From: Meghimatium bilineatum
Taxonomy: Eukaryota > Mollusca > Gastropoda > Stylommatophora > Philomycidae
Length of the DNA stretch: 64,000 nt
NCBI GenBank assembly: GCA_034231615.1
Contig: CM067299.1
Coordinates: 11,370,469-11,434,468 of the forward strand
Direction of reading: 5' to 3'
The notes below the pieces were generated by a model. It did not search any database. It saw only the letters and a program-made list of their open reading frames with translations, and was not told the origin of the DNA. Within the stretch, counting starts at the first letter, position 1. Each line of letters begins with the position of its first letter. Below, piece after piece: positions 38,942-51,700 of the stretch. The position numbers and the translations under genes are program-made.

Positions 38942-39361
38942 CAATAATGAGACAAATTTTCCAATATGAGTAACATTGAATGTCTAATTTCCGCAGCGCC
39001 GACGGTAAGTTCGAAGTATCCTACAGCCCCAACTGTGTTGTAGAATGTAATGGACTAGTGTACTTCATCCCTCCTGCCATCTACACCAGCTCGTGTAGCA
39101 TCGATGTCAAGTATTTCCCATTTGATCAGCAGGTATGCCAAATTCTTGACTAAACAGTTTTAGCTTGATGTTTATACGAACGGCACTGCACATGTCATCA
39201 ATAATCGTGTAAACTTTGACCGCTTTCTTACAAAAATGTAGGATAACTTTACCGTGTATTGGCTTCTATGTTAATTAACTAGTTATTTAGTTAGTTAGTT
39301 AGTTATTTAGTTAGTTAGTTAGTTAGTTATTTAGTTAGTTAATTAGTTAGTTAGTTAGTTG

Positions 39362-39405
<44 letters not shown>

Positions 39406-39406
39406 T

Positions 39407-39481
<75 letters not shown>

Positions 39482-39505
39482 TTTGGTTGGTTGGTTGATT
39501 GATTG

Positions 39506-39544
<39 letters not shown>

Positions 39545-39570
39545 CGTTAGTTAGCTAGTTAGTTAGTTAT

Positions 39571-39653
<83 letters not shown>

Positions 39654-39689
39654 TTTGGTTGGTTGGTTGGTTGGTTGATTGATTGGTTC

Positions 39690-39777
<88 letters not shown>

Positions 39778-42700
39778 TTTGATCTTTAATCCTGGTCATT
39801 AAAAAGGAATTCTGGCTTCTATGTATTTCAGGTAATGTTTTATGGTGTTTTATATGTAGTCTTACCAGTGTCATAGCAGACATACACCATGCAACAATAT
39901 ACGCTAAGACTAGTAGATAATATGACTGTATAATAATAGTTGTATTGCATTGAACATTCATTTTTACAGTTAGTCTTGGATAAAAATTGTTTGAAAAAGT
40001 TAAGCATTGCTAATCACTAGTAATGGTTGTTTCAAAGAAATATACAAAATGCAGTAATACTATCAATGATGCAAAACAAAAAGTAGATAACGTCAAGTAT
40101 CTTGACATCATTTTAACAGCAGATGGCCAGTGCTATGAGATCACGAGCAGGACAGCACAAGTCAAATCATATTTTTTTTTAAATGAGAATCATTCTATGC
40201 AATTCAGTAATATCAATGCATACGCGAATTCCGGTGCTAGGATGTTATATATGGTTAATCCTCCTTAACGGCTGCGAAGCACGCAATGTAATCAAAAGTG
40301 CACAAGATGAGCTTGAGGCAACTGGGATGTATTTTTTGTTAAAGAAGAATGATGAAAATTTGATGGACAGATAAGAAAAGTAATGTCGAAGTTCTCAGAA
40401 AAACTAGAGTAGGACGACGAATTACAGAAAACTTAATATAAAAAATCAAGATTTTAAAGGCATGTAATGAGTAAAAGAAAACTTGAACATTTAATAATCA
40501 CCAGAAAGATCAAGGAAAGAAAAGACAGGAAGACAAAGAGATACATTTTTGTTCGGTTTCCACTTTGACACAAAAATGTGTCACCAACTGAATTTATTAA
40601 CAACACAAGAGACAAGAGAGTTCTGGAGAAGTATGATTGCCTGTGATATTTCTACGCCCCTCGGCACGGCACTTGATTGATTGAATAACTAGCAATACAG
40701 ATATTGATGTTTTAACGTTTTGAAGTCCTTTGTATTTGCATAGATGTCAGTTTGAGATGTGGACATATTTTATAGGTGGACTATTGTAATTCTGAGCTTA
40801 GTAGCAGGTGTTGTGGCTCGAACTCAGTCTCCTACATGATGTTCTCGGAACTTTAATTGACGAAGCTATAAGCTTTAGTCGATGAAATTCGACATAATTG
40901 AAAGACTTTATTGATGGCGAAAACAGTGGTGTATACTTTTATTTATAAGTACTGGTGCAATGAAATATGATGAATCTTCAGACAAGGGTGTGAAGAGTAA
41001 AGTGGTTAACTAATTAAAATTCAGCATAAACTTTGGGATGTTGTAAAATGGCCGCGTGTTGACTTTTTATAACTGAATGACCGTATTTTGAATCGTAGTC
41101 AGTTGGTGTTTATGTTAGCAAGCATACCAGGATCTATTAGTAGCATTTATGCGAGAAGGAATGACATTTGGATGACGGGAACTAGCTACAGCTCCGATAG
41201 AACTTTAGGAAATCATAGTAAAAGAGTAAAATTAGTGTTGACTTTAAATTGGATTGACAAGTACCTAATCCAATGACAGCTCGGGTTATGAGGTATCAAA
41301 CCCACCGACTCACTGAAACTGAAGATGAATGAAGCTTTTATTGATTTCAAATAGAAGACATTTGCAATAGGGAATACTATATCAGCTAGACGAAACTTAT
41401 AAGACGAGTGAAATCAGATAGATCACCGTTGGACCCTTGGTCATTATATTGCTTGCTGATTTGTAATCATTGTTGGATTGTGCCAGCAGCGACTCAATCT
41501 GCTGAAATGTTTTCATTGTTGGACTGTGCCAGCAGCGCCCCAACCTGCTGAAGAGTTATCATCGTTGGATTGTGCCAGCAGCGCCTCAGCCTGCTGAAGA
41601 GTTATCATCGTTGGATTGTGCCGTTGGAAGGTATCGACAGCGCCTAAATCTCACGAACGTCGTCCACAGGGAACTCGGCTGTGGAAACGTGTCTATCTAT
41701 CTATCTTTCTATTGTCATTGCCACTTGTGCCGTTAGGCGTCGTGGGGGGAGGAATTCGAAGTTTGTTTGTCTTTGGCCATTTGAGTTGCATTTGCCATGG
41801 TACGACTGTGTCTATTTAATGTTTCTTTGATTGTCTCTGCCCATATATTTCTTGGTCTTCCTCGTGCCTTGCAGCCTGGTCTTCTGCTGATGTATGCGCG
41901 AAGGCTGGATGCGAGGTTCCATTCTCTTTGCGTGACCAACCCATCTGGTTTGCTGCCTCTCGATGTCGTCTTACCTTAAGATAATATTTACTTCTTCCCT
42001 GATATCTTCATTTCTCCGGTGGTCTCTTCTCGTGACATTTATAGCTTTCCTCAAACATCTCATTTCGCAACCTGTGATATTTTTCGATAGTGTTTTTGTC
42101 AAGGGCCATGTTTGACATTGCTAACACAGAGTTGGTATAACAATATTGTTTATCATTAGTCGCTTTGTAGAAACTTGTGTGTCGTTCTATTGAGAAGATT
42201 GGCATTAACCGGGATTCGTCCAAGACAAAGACTGTCATAAAAAATCAACACCTTGTTAATTTTCCATTCGATGACAAACAATAATTGACTGTCACTGAAG
42301 ACAAATTCCATATGGGGAAATACTATTGGTAGAGACCGAAGCTATTGTAGACAAGAGACTTTATCCAAGGACGTTACGGTCTAGGAGTAAAATTTTAATG
42401 ACTCCTCCCATTTTTCCAACTCAATTAATGCAACTAGAATTATAAATTTCATCATATGTGAGTAATTAATGTCAGCGATGTTCTTATATCTGATGTCCTG
42501 TTGACTATAGTAATTAATGTCAGGGATGTTCTTATGTCTGATGTTGTCCTGTTGACTATAGTAATTAATGTCAGCGATGTTCTTATGTCTGATGTTGTCC
42601 TGTTGACTATATTCATAATGTCGAATTGTGATGTGTTGGAAGTCAGAATCAAATATTAGTATACAATATATACTTACTGTGCAAAACTGAAATCCAACAG

Positions 42701-45700
42701 GTAAATCCAGGAATAGGACAATGAGGTTTTGCTAATAACTCAAGACACACATATTAACAACACACACACAAATCCATGTTTTGACCTGTCTCATGTATGA
42801 TTCTAGTTGTTCCGCAGTTTCTATTTGTTTCGTTTCACATGCATTTAGTCATTTTTGTATATTCCTCGTCCGGTATCGTTTGACATCTTCCGGTAAGTCT
42901 CTATAACACATGCCAATGTGAGCGTCTTTATCGTTACTGTCCGTTTTCTGTTGTATTTTAATTTTGTTTTTAATGTTTGGTTTGAAAAAGGCCTTCTGGT
43001 CTTGTGTGTGTGCGTGTGTGTTATTATGTATGTCTGGAGTTCTTCTTCTTCTTCTTTCGTTCACTTGAAACATGTCTATATCTGTAATTCTGTCTCCTAA
43101 ATAAAACTCACTGTCTTTTGTAGTTCATACAGTGTCCCATAGAGCTTTGATTCCAGTGTTGTTTCCTCTAGCCAATATGTCTACCTCTGTGCCTGGAATA
43201 ATTAGGAGAATTTCATAAAATATAATTGTTAGCTATTAACTTTCTGTTCTATAGAGTAGATTATTTAGAGTAGATTCTTTAGAGTAGATTCTTTAGAGTA
43301 GATTCTTTAGAGTAGATTCTTTAGAGTAGATTCTTTAGAGTAGATTTTTTAGAGTAGATTCTTTAGAGTAGATTCTTTAGAGTAGATTCTTTAGAGTAGA
43401 TTTTTTAGAGTAGATTCTTTAGAGTAGATTCTTTAGAGTAGATTCTTTAGAGTAGATTCTTTAGAGTAGATTCTTTAGAGTAGATTCTTTAGAGTAGATT
43501 CTTTAGAATAGATTCTTTAGAGTAGATTCTTTAGAGTAGATTCTTTAGAATAGATTCTTTAGAGTAGGTTCTTTAGAGTAGATTCTTTAGAGTAGGTTCT
43601 TTAGAGTAGATTCTTTAGAGTAGGTTCTTTAGAGTAGATTCTTTAGAGTAGATTCTTTAGAGTAGATTCTTTAGAATAGATTCTTTAGAATAGATTCTTT
43701 AGAATAGATTCTTTAGAGTAGATTCTTTAGAGTAGGTTCTTTAGAGTAGATTCTTTAGAGTAGATTCTTTAGAGTAGATTCTTTAGAATAGATTCTTTAG
43801 AGTAGATTCTTTAGAGTAGATTCTTTAGAGTAGATTCTTTAGAGTAGGTTCTTTAGAGTAGATTCTTTAGAATAGATTCTTTAGAATAGATTCTTTAGAA
43901 TAGATTCTTTAGAGTAGATTCTTTAGAATAGATTCTTTAGAGTAGATTCTTTAGAATAGATTCTTTAGAGTAGATTCTTTAGAATAGATTCTTTAGATTC
44001 TTTAGAATAGATTCTTTAGAATAGATTCTTTAGATTCTTTAGAATATATTCTTTAGAGTAGATTCTTTAGAATAGATTCTTTAGAGTAGATTCTTTAGAA
44101 TAGATTCTTTAGAGTAGATTCTTTAGAGTAGATTCTTTAGAGTAGATTCTTTAGAATATATTCTTTAGAGTAGATTCTTTAGAGTAGATTCTTTAGAGTA
44201 TATTCTTTAGAGTAGATTCTTTAGAGTAGGTTCTTTAGAGTAGATTCTTTAGAATAGATTCTTTAGAATAGATTCTTTAGAGTAGATTCTTTAGAATAGA
44301 TTCTTTAGAGTAGATTCTTTAGAATAGATTCTTTAGAGTAGATTCTTTAGAATAGATTCTTTAGAGTAGGTTCTTTAGAATAGATTCTTTAGAGTAGATT
44401 CTTTAGAATAGATTCTTTAGAGTAGATTCTTTAGAGTAGATTCTTTAGAGTAGATTCTTTAGAGTAGATTCTTTAGAGTAGATTCTTTAGAGTAGATTCT
44501 TTAGAGTAGATTTTTTAGAGTAGATTCTTTAGAGTAGATTCTTTAGAGTAGATTCTTTAGAGTAGATTCTTTAGAGTAGATTCTTTAGAGTAGATTCTTT
44601 AGAGTAGATTCTTTAGAGTAGGTTCTTTAGAGTAGATTCTTTAGAATAGATTCTTTAGAATAGATTCTTTAGAATAGATTCTTTAGAATAGATTCTTTAG
44701 AATATATTCTTTAGAGTAGATTCTTTAGAATAGATTCTTTAGAGTAGATTCTATAGAATAGATTCTTTAGAGTAGATTCTTTAGAGTAGATTCTTTAGAG
44801 TAGATTCTTTAGAGTAGATTCTTTAGAGTATATTCTTTAGAGTAGATTCTTTAGAGTAGATTCTTTAGAGTAGGTTCTTTAGAGTAGATTCTTTAGAATA
44901 GATTCTTTAGAGTAGATTCTTTAGAATAGATTCTTTAGAGTAGATTCTTTAGAATAGATTCTTTAGAGTAGATTCTTTAGAATAGATTCTTTAGAGTAGA
45001 TTCTTTAGAATAGATTCTTTAGAGTAGGTTCTTTAGAATAGATTCTTTAGAGTAGATTCTTTAGAATAGATTCTTTAGAGTAGATTCTTTAGAATCGATT
45101 CTTTAGAGTAGATTCTTTAGAATAGATTCTTTACAATAGATTCTTTAGAGTAGGTTCTTTAGAGAATATTCTTTGGAATAGATTCTTTAGAGTAGGTTCT
45201 TTACAATAGATTCTTTAGAGTAGATTCTTTAGAATAGATTCTTTAGAATAGATTCTTTAGAGTAGGTTCTTTAGAGTATATTCTTTAGAATAGATTATTT
45301 AGAGTAGGTTCTTTACAATAGATTCTTTAGAGTAGATTCTTTAGAATAGATTCTTTAGAATAGATTCTTTAGAGTAGATTCTTTAGAATAGATTCTTTAG
45401 AGTAGGTTCTTTAGAGTAGATTCTTTAGAATAGATTCTTTAGAGTAGATTCTTTAGAATAGATTCTTTACAATAGATTCTTTAGTGTAGGTTCTTTAGAG
45501 TAGATTCTTTAGAATAGATTCTTTAGAGTAGATTCTTTATAATAGATTCTTTACAATAGATTCTTTAGAGTAGGTTCTTTAGAGTATATTCTTTAGAATA
45601 GATTCTTTAGAGTAGGTTCTTTACAATAGATTCTTTAGAGTAGATTCTTTAGAATAGATTCTTTAGAATAGATTCTTTAGAGTAGGTTCTTTAGAGTATA

Positions 45701-48700
45701 TTCTTTAGAATAGATTCTTTAGAGTAGGTTCTTTACAATAGATTCTTTAGAGTAGATTCTTTAGAATAGATTCTTTAGAATAGATTCTTTAGAGTAGATT
45801 CTTTAGAATAGATTCTTTAGAGTAGATTCTTTAGAATAGATTCTTTAGAGTAGATTCTTTAGAATAGATTCTTTAGAATAGATTCTTTAGAATAGATTCT
45901 TTAGAATAGATTCTTTAGAATATATTCTTTAGAGTAGATTCTTTAGAATAGATTCTTTAGAGTAGATTCTATAGAATAGATTCTTTAGAGTAGATTCTTT
46001 AGAGTAGATTCTTTAGAGTAGATTCTTTAGAGTAGATTCTTTAGAGTAGATTCTTTAGAGTATATTCTTTAGAGTAGATTCTTTAGAGTAGATTCTTTAG
46101 AGTAGGTTCTTTAGAATAGATTCTTTAGAGTAGATTCTTTAGAATAGATTCTTTAGAGTAGATTCTTTAGAATAGATTCTTTAGAGTAGATTCTTTAGAA
46201 TAGATTCTTTAGAGTAGATTCTTTAGAATAGATTCTTTAGAGTAGGTTCTTTAGAATAGATTCTTTAGAGTATATTCTTTAGAATAGATTCTTTAGAGTA
46301 GATTCTTTAGAATCGATTCTTTAGAGTAGATTCTTTAGAATAGATTCTTTACAATAGATTCTTTAGAGTAGGTTCTTTAGAGAATATTCTTTGGAATAGA
46401 TTCTTTAGAGTAGGTTCTTTACAATAGATTCTTTAGAGTAGATTCTTTAGAATAGATTCTTTAGAATAGATTCTTTAGAGTAGGTTCTTTAGAGTATATT
46501 CTTTAGAATAGATTATTTAGAGTAGGTTCTTTACAATAGATTCTTTAGAGTAGATTCTTTAGAATAGATTCTTTAGAATAGATTCTTTAGAGTAGATTCT
46601 TTAGAATAGATTCTTTAGAGTAGGTTCTTTAGAGTAGATTCTTTAGAATAGATTCTTTAGAGTAGATTCTTTAGAATAGATTCTTTACAATAGATTCTTT
46701 AGTGTAGGTTCTTTAGAGTAGATTCTTTAGAATAGATTCTTTAGAGTAGATTCTTTAGAATAGATGCTTTACAATAGATTCTTTAGAGTAGGTTCTTTAG
46801 AGTATATTCTTTAGAATAGATTCTTTAGAGTAGGTTCTTTACAATAGATTCTTTAGAGTAGATTCTTTAGAATAGATTCTTTAGAATAGATTCTTTAGAG
46901 TAGGTTCTTTAGAGTATATTCTTTAGAATAGATTCTTTAGAGTAGGTTCTTTACAATAGATTCTTTAGAGTAGATTCTTTAGAATAGATTCTTTAGAATA
47001 GATTCTTTAGACTAGATTCTTTAGAATAGATTCTTTAGATTAGGTTTTTTAGAGTAGATTCTTTAGAATAGATTCTTTAGAGTAGATTCTTTAGAATAGA
47101 TTCTTTATAATAGATTCTTTAGAGTAGGTTCTTTAGAGTAGATTCTTTAGAGTAGATTTTTAGAGTAGATTCTTTAGAATAGATTCTTTAGAGTAGGTTC
47201 TTTAGAGTATATTCTTTAGAATAGATTCTTTAGAGTAGGTTCTTTACAATAGATTCTTTAGAGTAGATTCTTTAGAATAGATTCTTTAGAATAGATTCTT
47301 TAGAGTAGATTCTTTAGAATAGATTCTTTATAGTAGGTTCTTTAGAGTAGATTCTTTAGAATAGATTCTTTAGAGTAGATTCTTTAGAATAGATTCTTTA
47401 TAATAGATTCTTTAGAGTAGGTTCTTTAGAGTAGATTCTTTAGAGTAGATTTTTAGAGTAGATTCTTTAGAATAGATTCTTTAGAGTAGATGCTTTAGAA
47501 TAGATTCTTTAGAGTAGATTCTTTAGAGTAGATTCTTTAGAGTAGATTTTTAGAGTAGATTCTTTAGAATAGATTCTTTAGAGTAGGTTCTTTAGAGTAG
47601 ATTCTTTAGAATAGATTCTTTAGAGTAGATCCTTTAGAATAGATTCTTTATAATAGATTCTTTAGAGTAGGTTCTTTAGAGTAGATTCTTTAGAGTAGAT
47701 TTTTAGAGTAGATTCTTTAGAATAGATTCTTTAGAGTAGGTTCTTTAGAGTAGATTCTTTAGAGTAGATTTTTAGAGTAGATTCTTTAGAGTAGGTTCTT
47801 TAGAGTATATTCTTTAGAATAGATTCTTTAGAGTAGGTTCTTTACAATAGATTCTTTAGAGTAGATTCTTTAGAATAGATTCTTTAGAATAGATTCATTA
47901 GAGTAGATTCTTTAGAATAGATTCTTTAGAGTAGGTTCTTTAGAGTAGATTCTTTAGAATAGATTCTTTAGAATAGATTCTTTATAATAGATTCTTTAGA
48001 GTAGTTCTTTAGAGTAGATTCTTTAGAGTAGATTTTTAGAGTAGATTCTTTAGAATAGATTCTTTAGAGTAGATGCTTTAGAATAGATTCTTTAGAGTAG
48101 ATTCTTTAGAGTAGATTCTTTAGAGTAGATTTTTAGAGTAGATTCTTTAGAATAGATTCTTTAGAGTAGATTCTTTGGAATAGATTCTTTAGAGTAGATT
48201 CTTTAGAGTAGATTCTTTAGAGTAGATTATTTTGAATAAACTTCATTCTTACAGTCTTTGGCCACAACCAAGCGAAGTACACAATAGGAGATCATGACGC
48301 TTGAACGGAACCTTTTAACAATCGACCAAACATAGAGTATGACAATCGACCAAACATAGAGTATGACAATCGACCAAACATAGAGTATGACAATCGACCA
48401 AACATAGAGTATGACAATCGACCAAACATAGAGTATGCCAATCGACCAAACATCGAGTATGACAATCCTTCCTTTATTATTGTTACATATGTACATATAT
48501 AAATACATTCGAAAATCACATTCGTAGATAACACATTGAATATAGTTTAATCTCAGCTCCATCTCTACCACAACAGGAGTGTGAGATGAAATTTGGCTCG
48601 TGGACATTTGAAGGAAAAACTCTTAGTTATTCATTCCACAACGCAACCAAAGAAATCATTCTGACTGACTATATGAAGAATGGAGCGTGGGACATCATTG

Positions 48701-48753
48701 ATGGATATGGTCGTATTGAAAGACTTCATAATTCAGCCAATACCGAGGTACGG

Positions 48754-48793
<40 letters not shown>

Positions 48794-51700
48794 AAATGTC
48801 TATGAATGATTTCCCTATTATACGTTTATGGGCGCCTATATTTCACCGCCTATATTGCCCGTGTGTTGCCGGGGCCCGCAAGGGGAGCAAAGAATAGTAA
48901 TAATGTTTACCATTCATGCATGTCGTAAGAGACGACTAAGGAGGTTATTGGATGGAGTTGGCTGCCCCATCCCATATGGGTCGGATTTGTCAGTCCGAAA
49001 GTCGCAGATATAGCAGCAGTGCTATAAACCATGACACAACGCATTCCGTTCTCCGGACTACATCCTACTACATCCTACATCTACATCCTACGCAGAAGAA
49101 GAAGAAAAACTTCCTATATATTGTCGCCTGCGAACACTAACTAAATTGAACGAAAATAATCAAAAACATGACGTGTTAAGGCTTGTTTTTATTACACTAG
49201 AATACCTCTACACCCGGGCATGGAAGGAAACGAAAGAGAAACCAACAAAGCATATTTGCTAGCCTCACCATCACAACAGATGGTCAGCCGTTCGATCTGT
49301 AGATCGAGCAGACATAATCAGTGCTCTTCGTGAGTCCTCACGATCACGATGAGATGAATGAAAATGGGTCAATATCGAGAATACGCGAATTGGAATTGAA
49401 GATGGGTCTGGCACGTAGAGAACCTCTGACAAAGATTTCAAAAAGAGCAGTGAACCAAAATAGAACCGGAACCATCAGCCGTTCTACCCTGAGAAATTTA
49501 TTGAAGCAGAAATCTAAGCACCTATGAACGTGTCTGGTGTGGGAAGAGGATAATCAACAGACCTAATATCTAATACCCTTACTGTCGCTAACCACGCCTT
49601 TTTACCGTCGCTGGCAACGCCTTTATACTGTTGCTAGCAACGTCTTTATACTGTCGCTAGACACGCCTTTATACTGTCGCTAGACACGCCTTTATACTGT
49701 CGCTAGTCACGCCTTTACTGTATATAGCAAAAGATCCCAGTAATGTAGTAGACGGTGTATTAAAACAACTTCTGATAACTGCAGTTCTATTCGTTTACAA
49801 ACGTATTGGCATTGTCTTTCCCTTGGAACTAAGTTATTTCACGTGACGTATTCTCTCCAGGACGTTTTCTTCCCAATGAACTTCCTGAACCCTTCTCTGT
49901 CTTCTGCCATATTTTAAACATATTATCGCTAGTAATTCATGGTTATCGAAACAAACATAAACATTAAAAGTCATCCGTGTTTTTCTGGGACCCAAGAATG
50001 TGGACAGCGAATAGTGATACTATCTCCCATCTGCCATGCATAACGTAAGAGGCCACTAACTAGGTTTGGTGGTGCTGACTACAATAGTGCATACTTCACG
50101 TTAAAGATATAACTGCCGATCACTTCTGATGTAAATCATATATCTCTCGTCTTTACAATTAACACATTGTTCTGATGTAAAAAACGTTTCTTTTCCAGCC
50201 AAAGCAAATAATCGTATATGTACTGAAACTGAGAAGGAAGACACTGTTTTACACTGTCAATTTGATCATTCCCTGCTTCCTTCACGCCATGGTATGCCTC
50301 TGCGTGTTTGTTCTTCCTGCTGGTGGTGGAGAGAAGATCACACTGGTGATATCAGTACTTGTATCTCTCGTTGTGTTTCTACTTTTATTACAAAAGGTAA
50401 ACATGTCTTTCATATGATCATTTTTCGTTAAATTGTTTGTTTGTTTGTGTATTCGCTTGAGAACCCCAGGAATTGCGAGACTAGCTCTTCCTACCTTGTG
50501 CAGTGGGGTGGTTTTTCTGAGTTTTCTTTCATGCCCAGGAGACTTCAGCTTTCGGCTTATCGAAATGCCTATTGAAGGAGCTTTCTACTCAGAGGGGGTA
50601 CATAATTGCATAGATGACATGCTACAATGCTTTCTTAAGAGAGTTTCAATATAACGGCATGTCATTTACTAAGGTTTTCTGTTGTATAGGTGGTTTGTCT
50701 ATTGGGCCATTAATGGGACCCACAGACGCAACCATTGTGAGACTCACAGACGCAACCATTGGTGAGACTCACAGACGCAACCATTTGAGACCCACAGACG
50801 CAACCATTGTGAGACTCACAAACGCAACCATTGGTGAGACCCACAGACGCAACCATTGGTGAGACCCACAGACGCAATCACATGCGTATCATTGTTAGTG
50901 TAATCATCAATTATTTCTAAATGACACGTATATTTTGTAAAACAAATAGTGATTACTGAGTTTTGACGTCCCACGAGGGTACACTCCGATCATTCCCATG
51001 GCAGTTCCGTCTCTTTCGGCAGATATTTAAGGGTATGTATGCTGATAGCTTGAGTAGAACATTGATTGAATATCTTATCCATCTTACACTTTAATCGACC
51101 TCCGATACTATTTACTTTCCGAGTAACTCAAAATTTCTTTAATCTCTTATTAACAGTCTGGTCTTCCATGGTGTCTTTGTCCAAAAGGCCCATACATAGG
51201 GAAGTCAAAATGTCCCCCTTGTCCATTGTCATTCGTGTTGACATGTGTGATCTTGAAGCCGGTATGTCAGCTCCCTCAGTGTCATGAATTCCAGCACAAT
51301 CACGGCAAAATATCAACCTAAGTCCCTGCAGGTATAGACCGCCATTTTCTCAATCAAATCATGATGCAGTCATGAATTCTGAGGCATTCTGTATCTCTCA
51401 GATTATGCATTAAGAGTTCGACACAATAACGACCCTGATTGCCTAGAGTTCAACACAATAACGACCCTGATTGCCTAGAGTTCAACACAATAACGAATCT
51501 GATTGCCTCGTGTCGACACAATAACGACCCTGATTGCCTAGAGTTCGACACAATAACGACTCTGATTGCCTCGTGTCGACACAATAACGACCCTGATTGC
51601 CTAGAGTTCGACACAATAACGACTCTGATTGCCTCGTGTTCGACACAATAACGACTCTGATTGCCTCGTGTTCGACACAATAACGACTCTGATTGCCGCG

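Noticed and set aside
43250-48232. Telomere- or centromere-type satellite
   Set aside because: The TTTAGAGTA unit is not a TTAGGG-type telomere repeat and the array is bracketed by exons of one gene, so it is an intronic array.
48227-48607. 126-codon minus-strand frame over receptor exon D
   Set aside because: Mostly the 24-bp minisatellite (VWSIVILY repeats) plus the antisense of a real exon.
49321-49527. 68-codon frame (RIRELELKMGLARREPLTKI)
   Set aside because: No recognisable domain, no splice support, sits between repeats; insufficient for a gene call.
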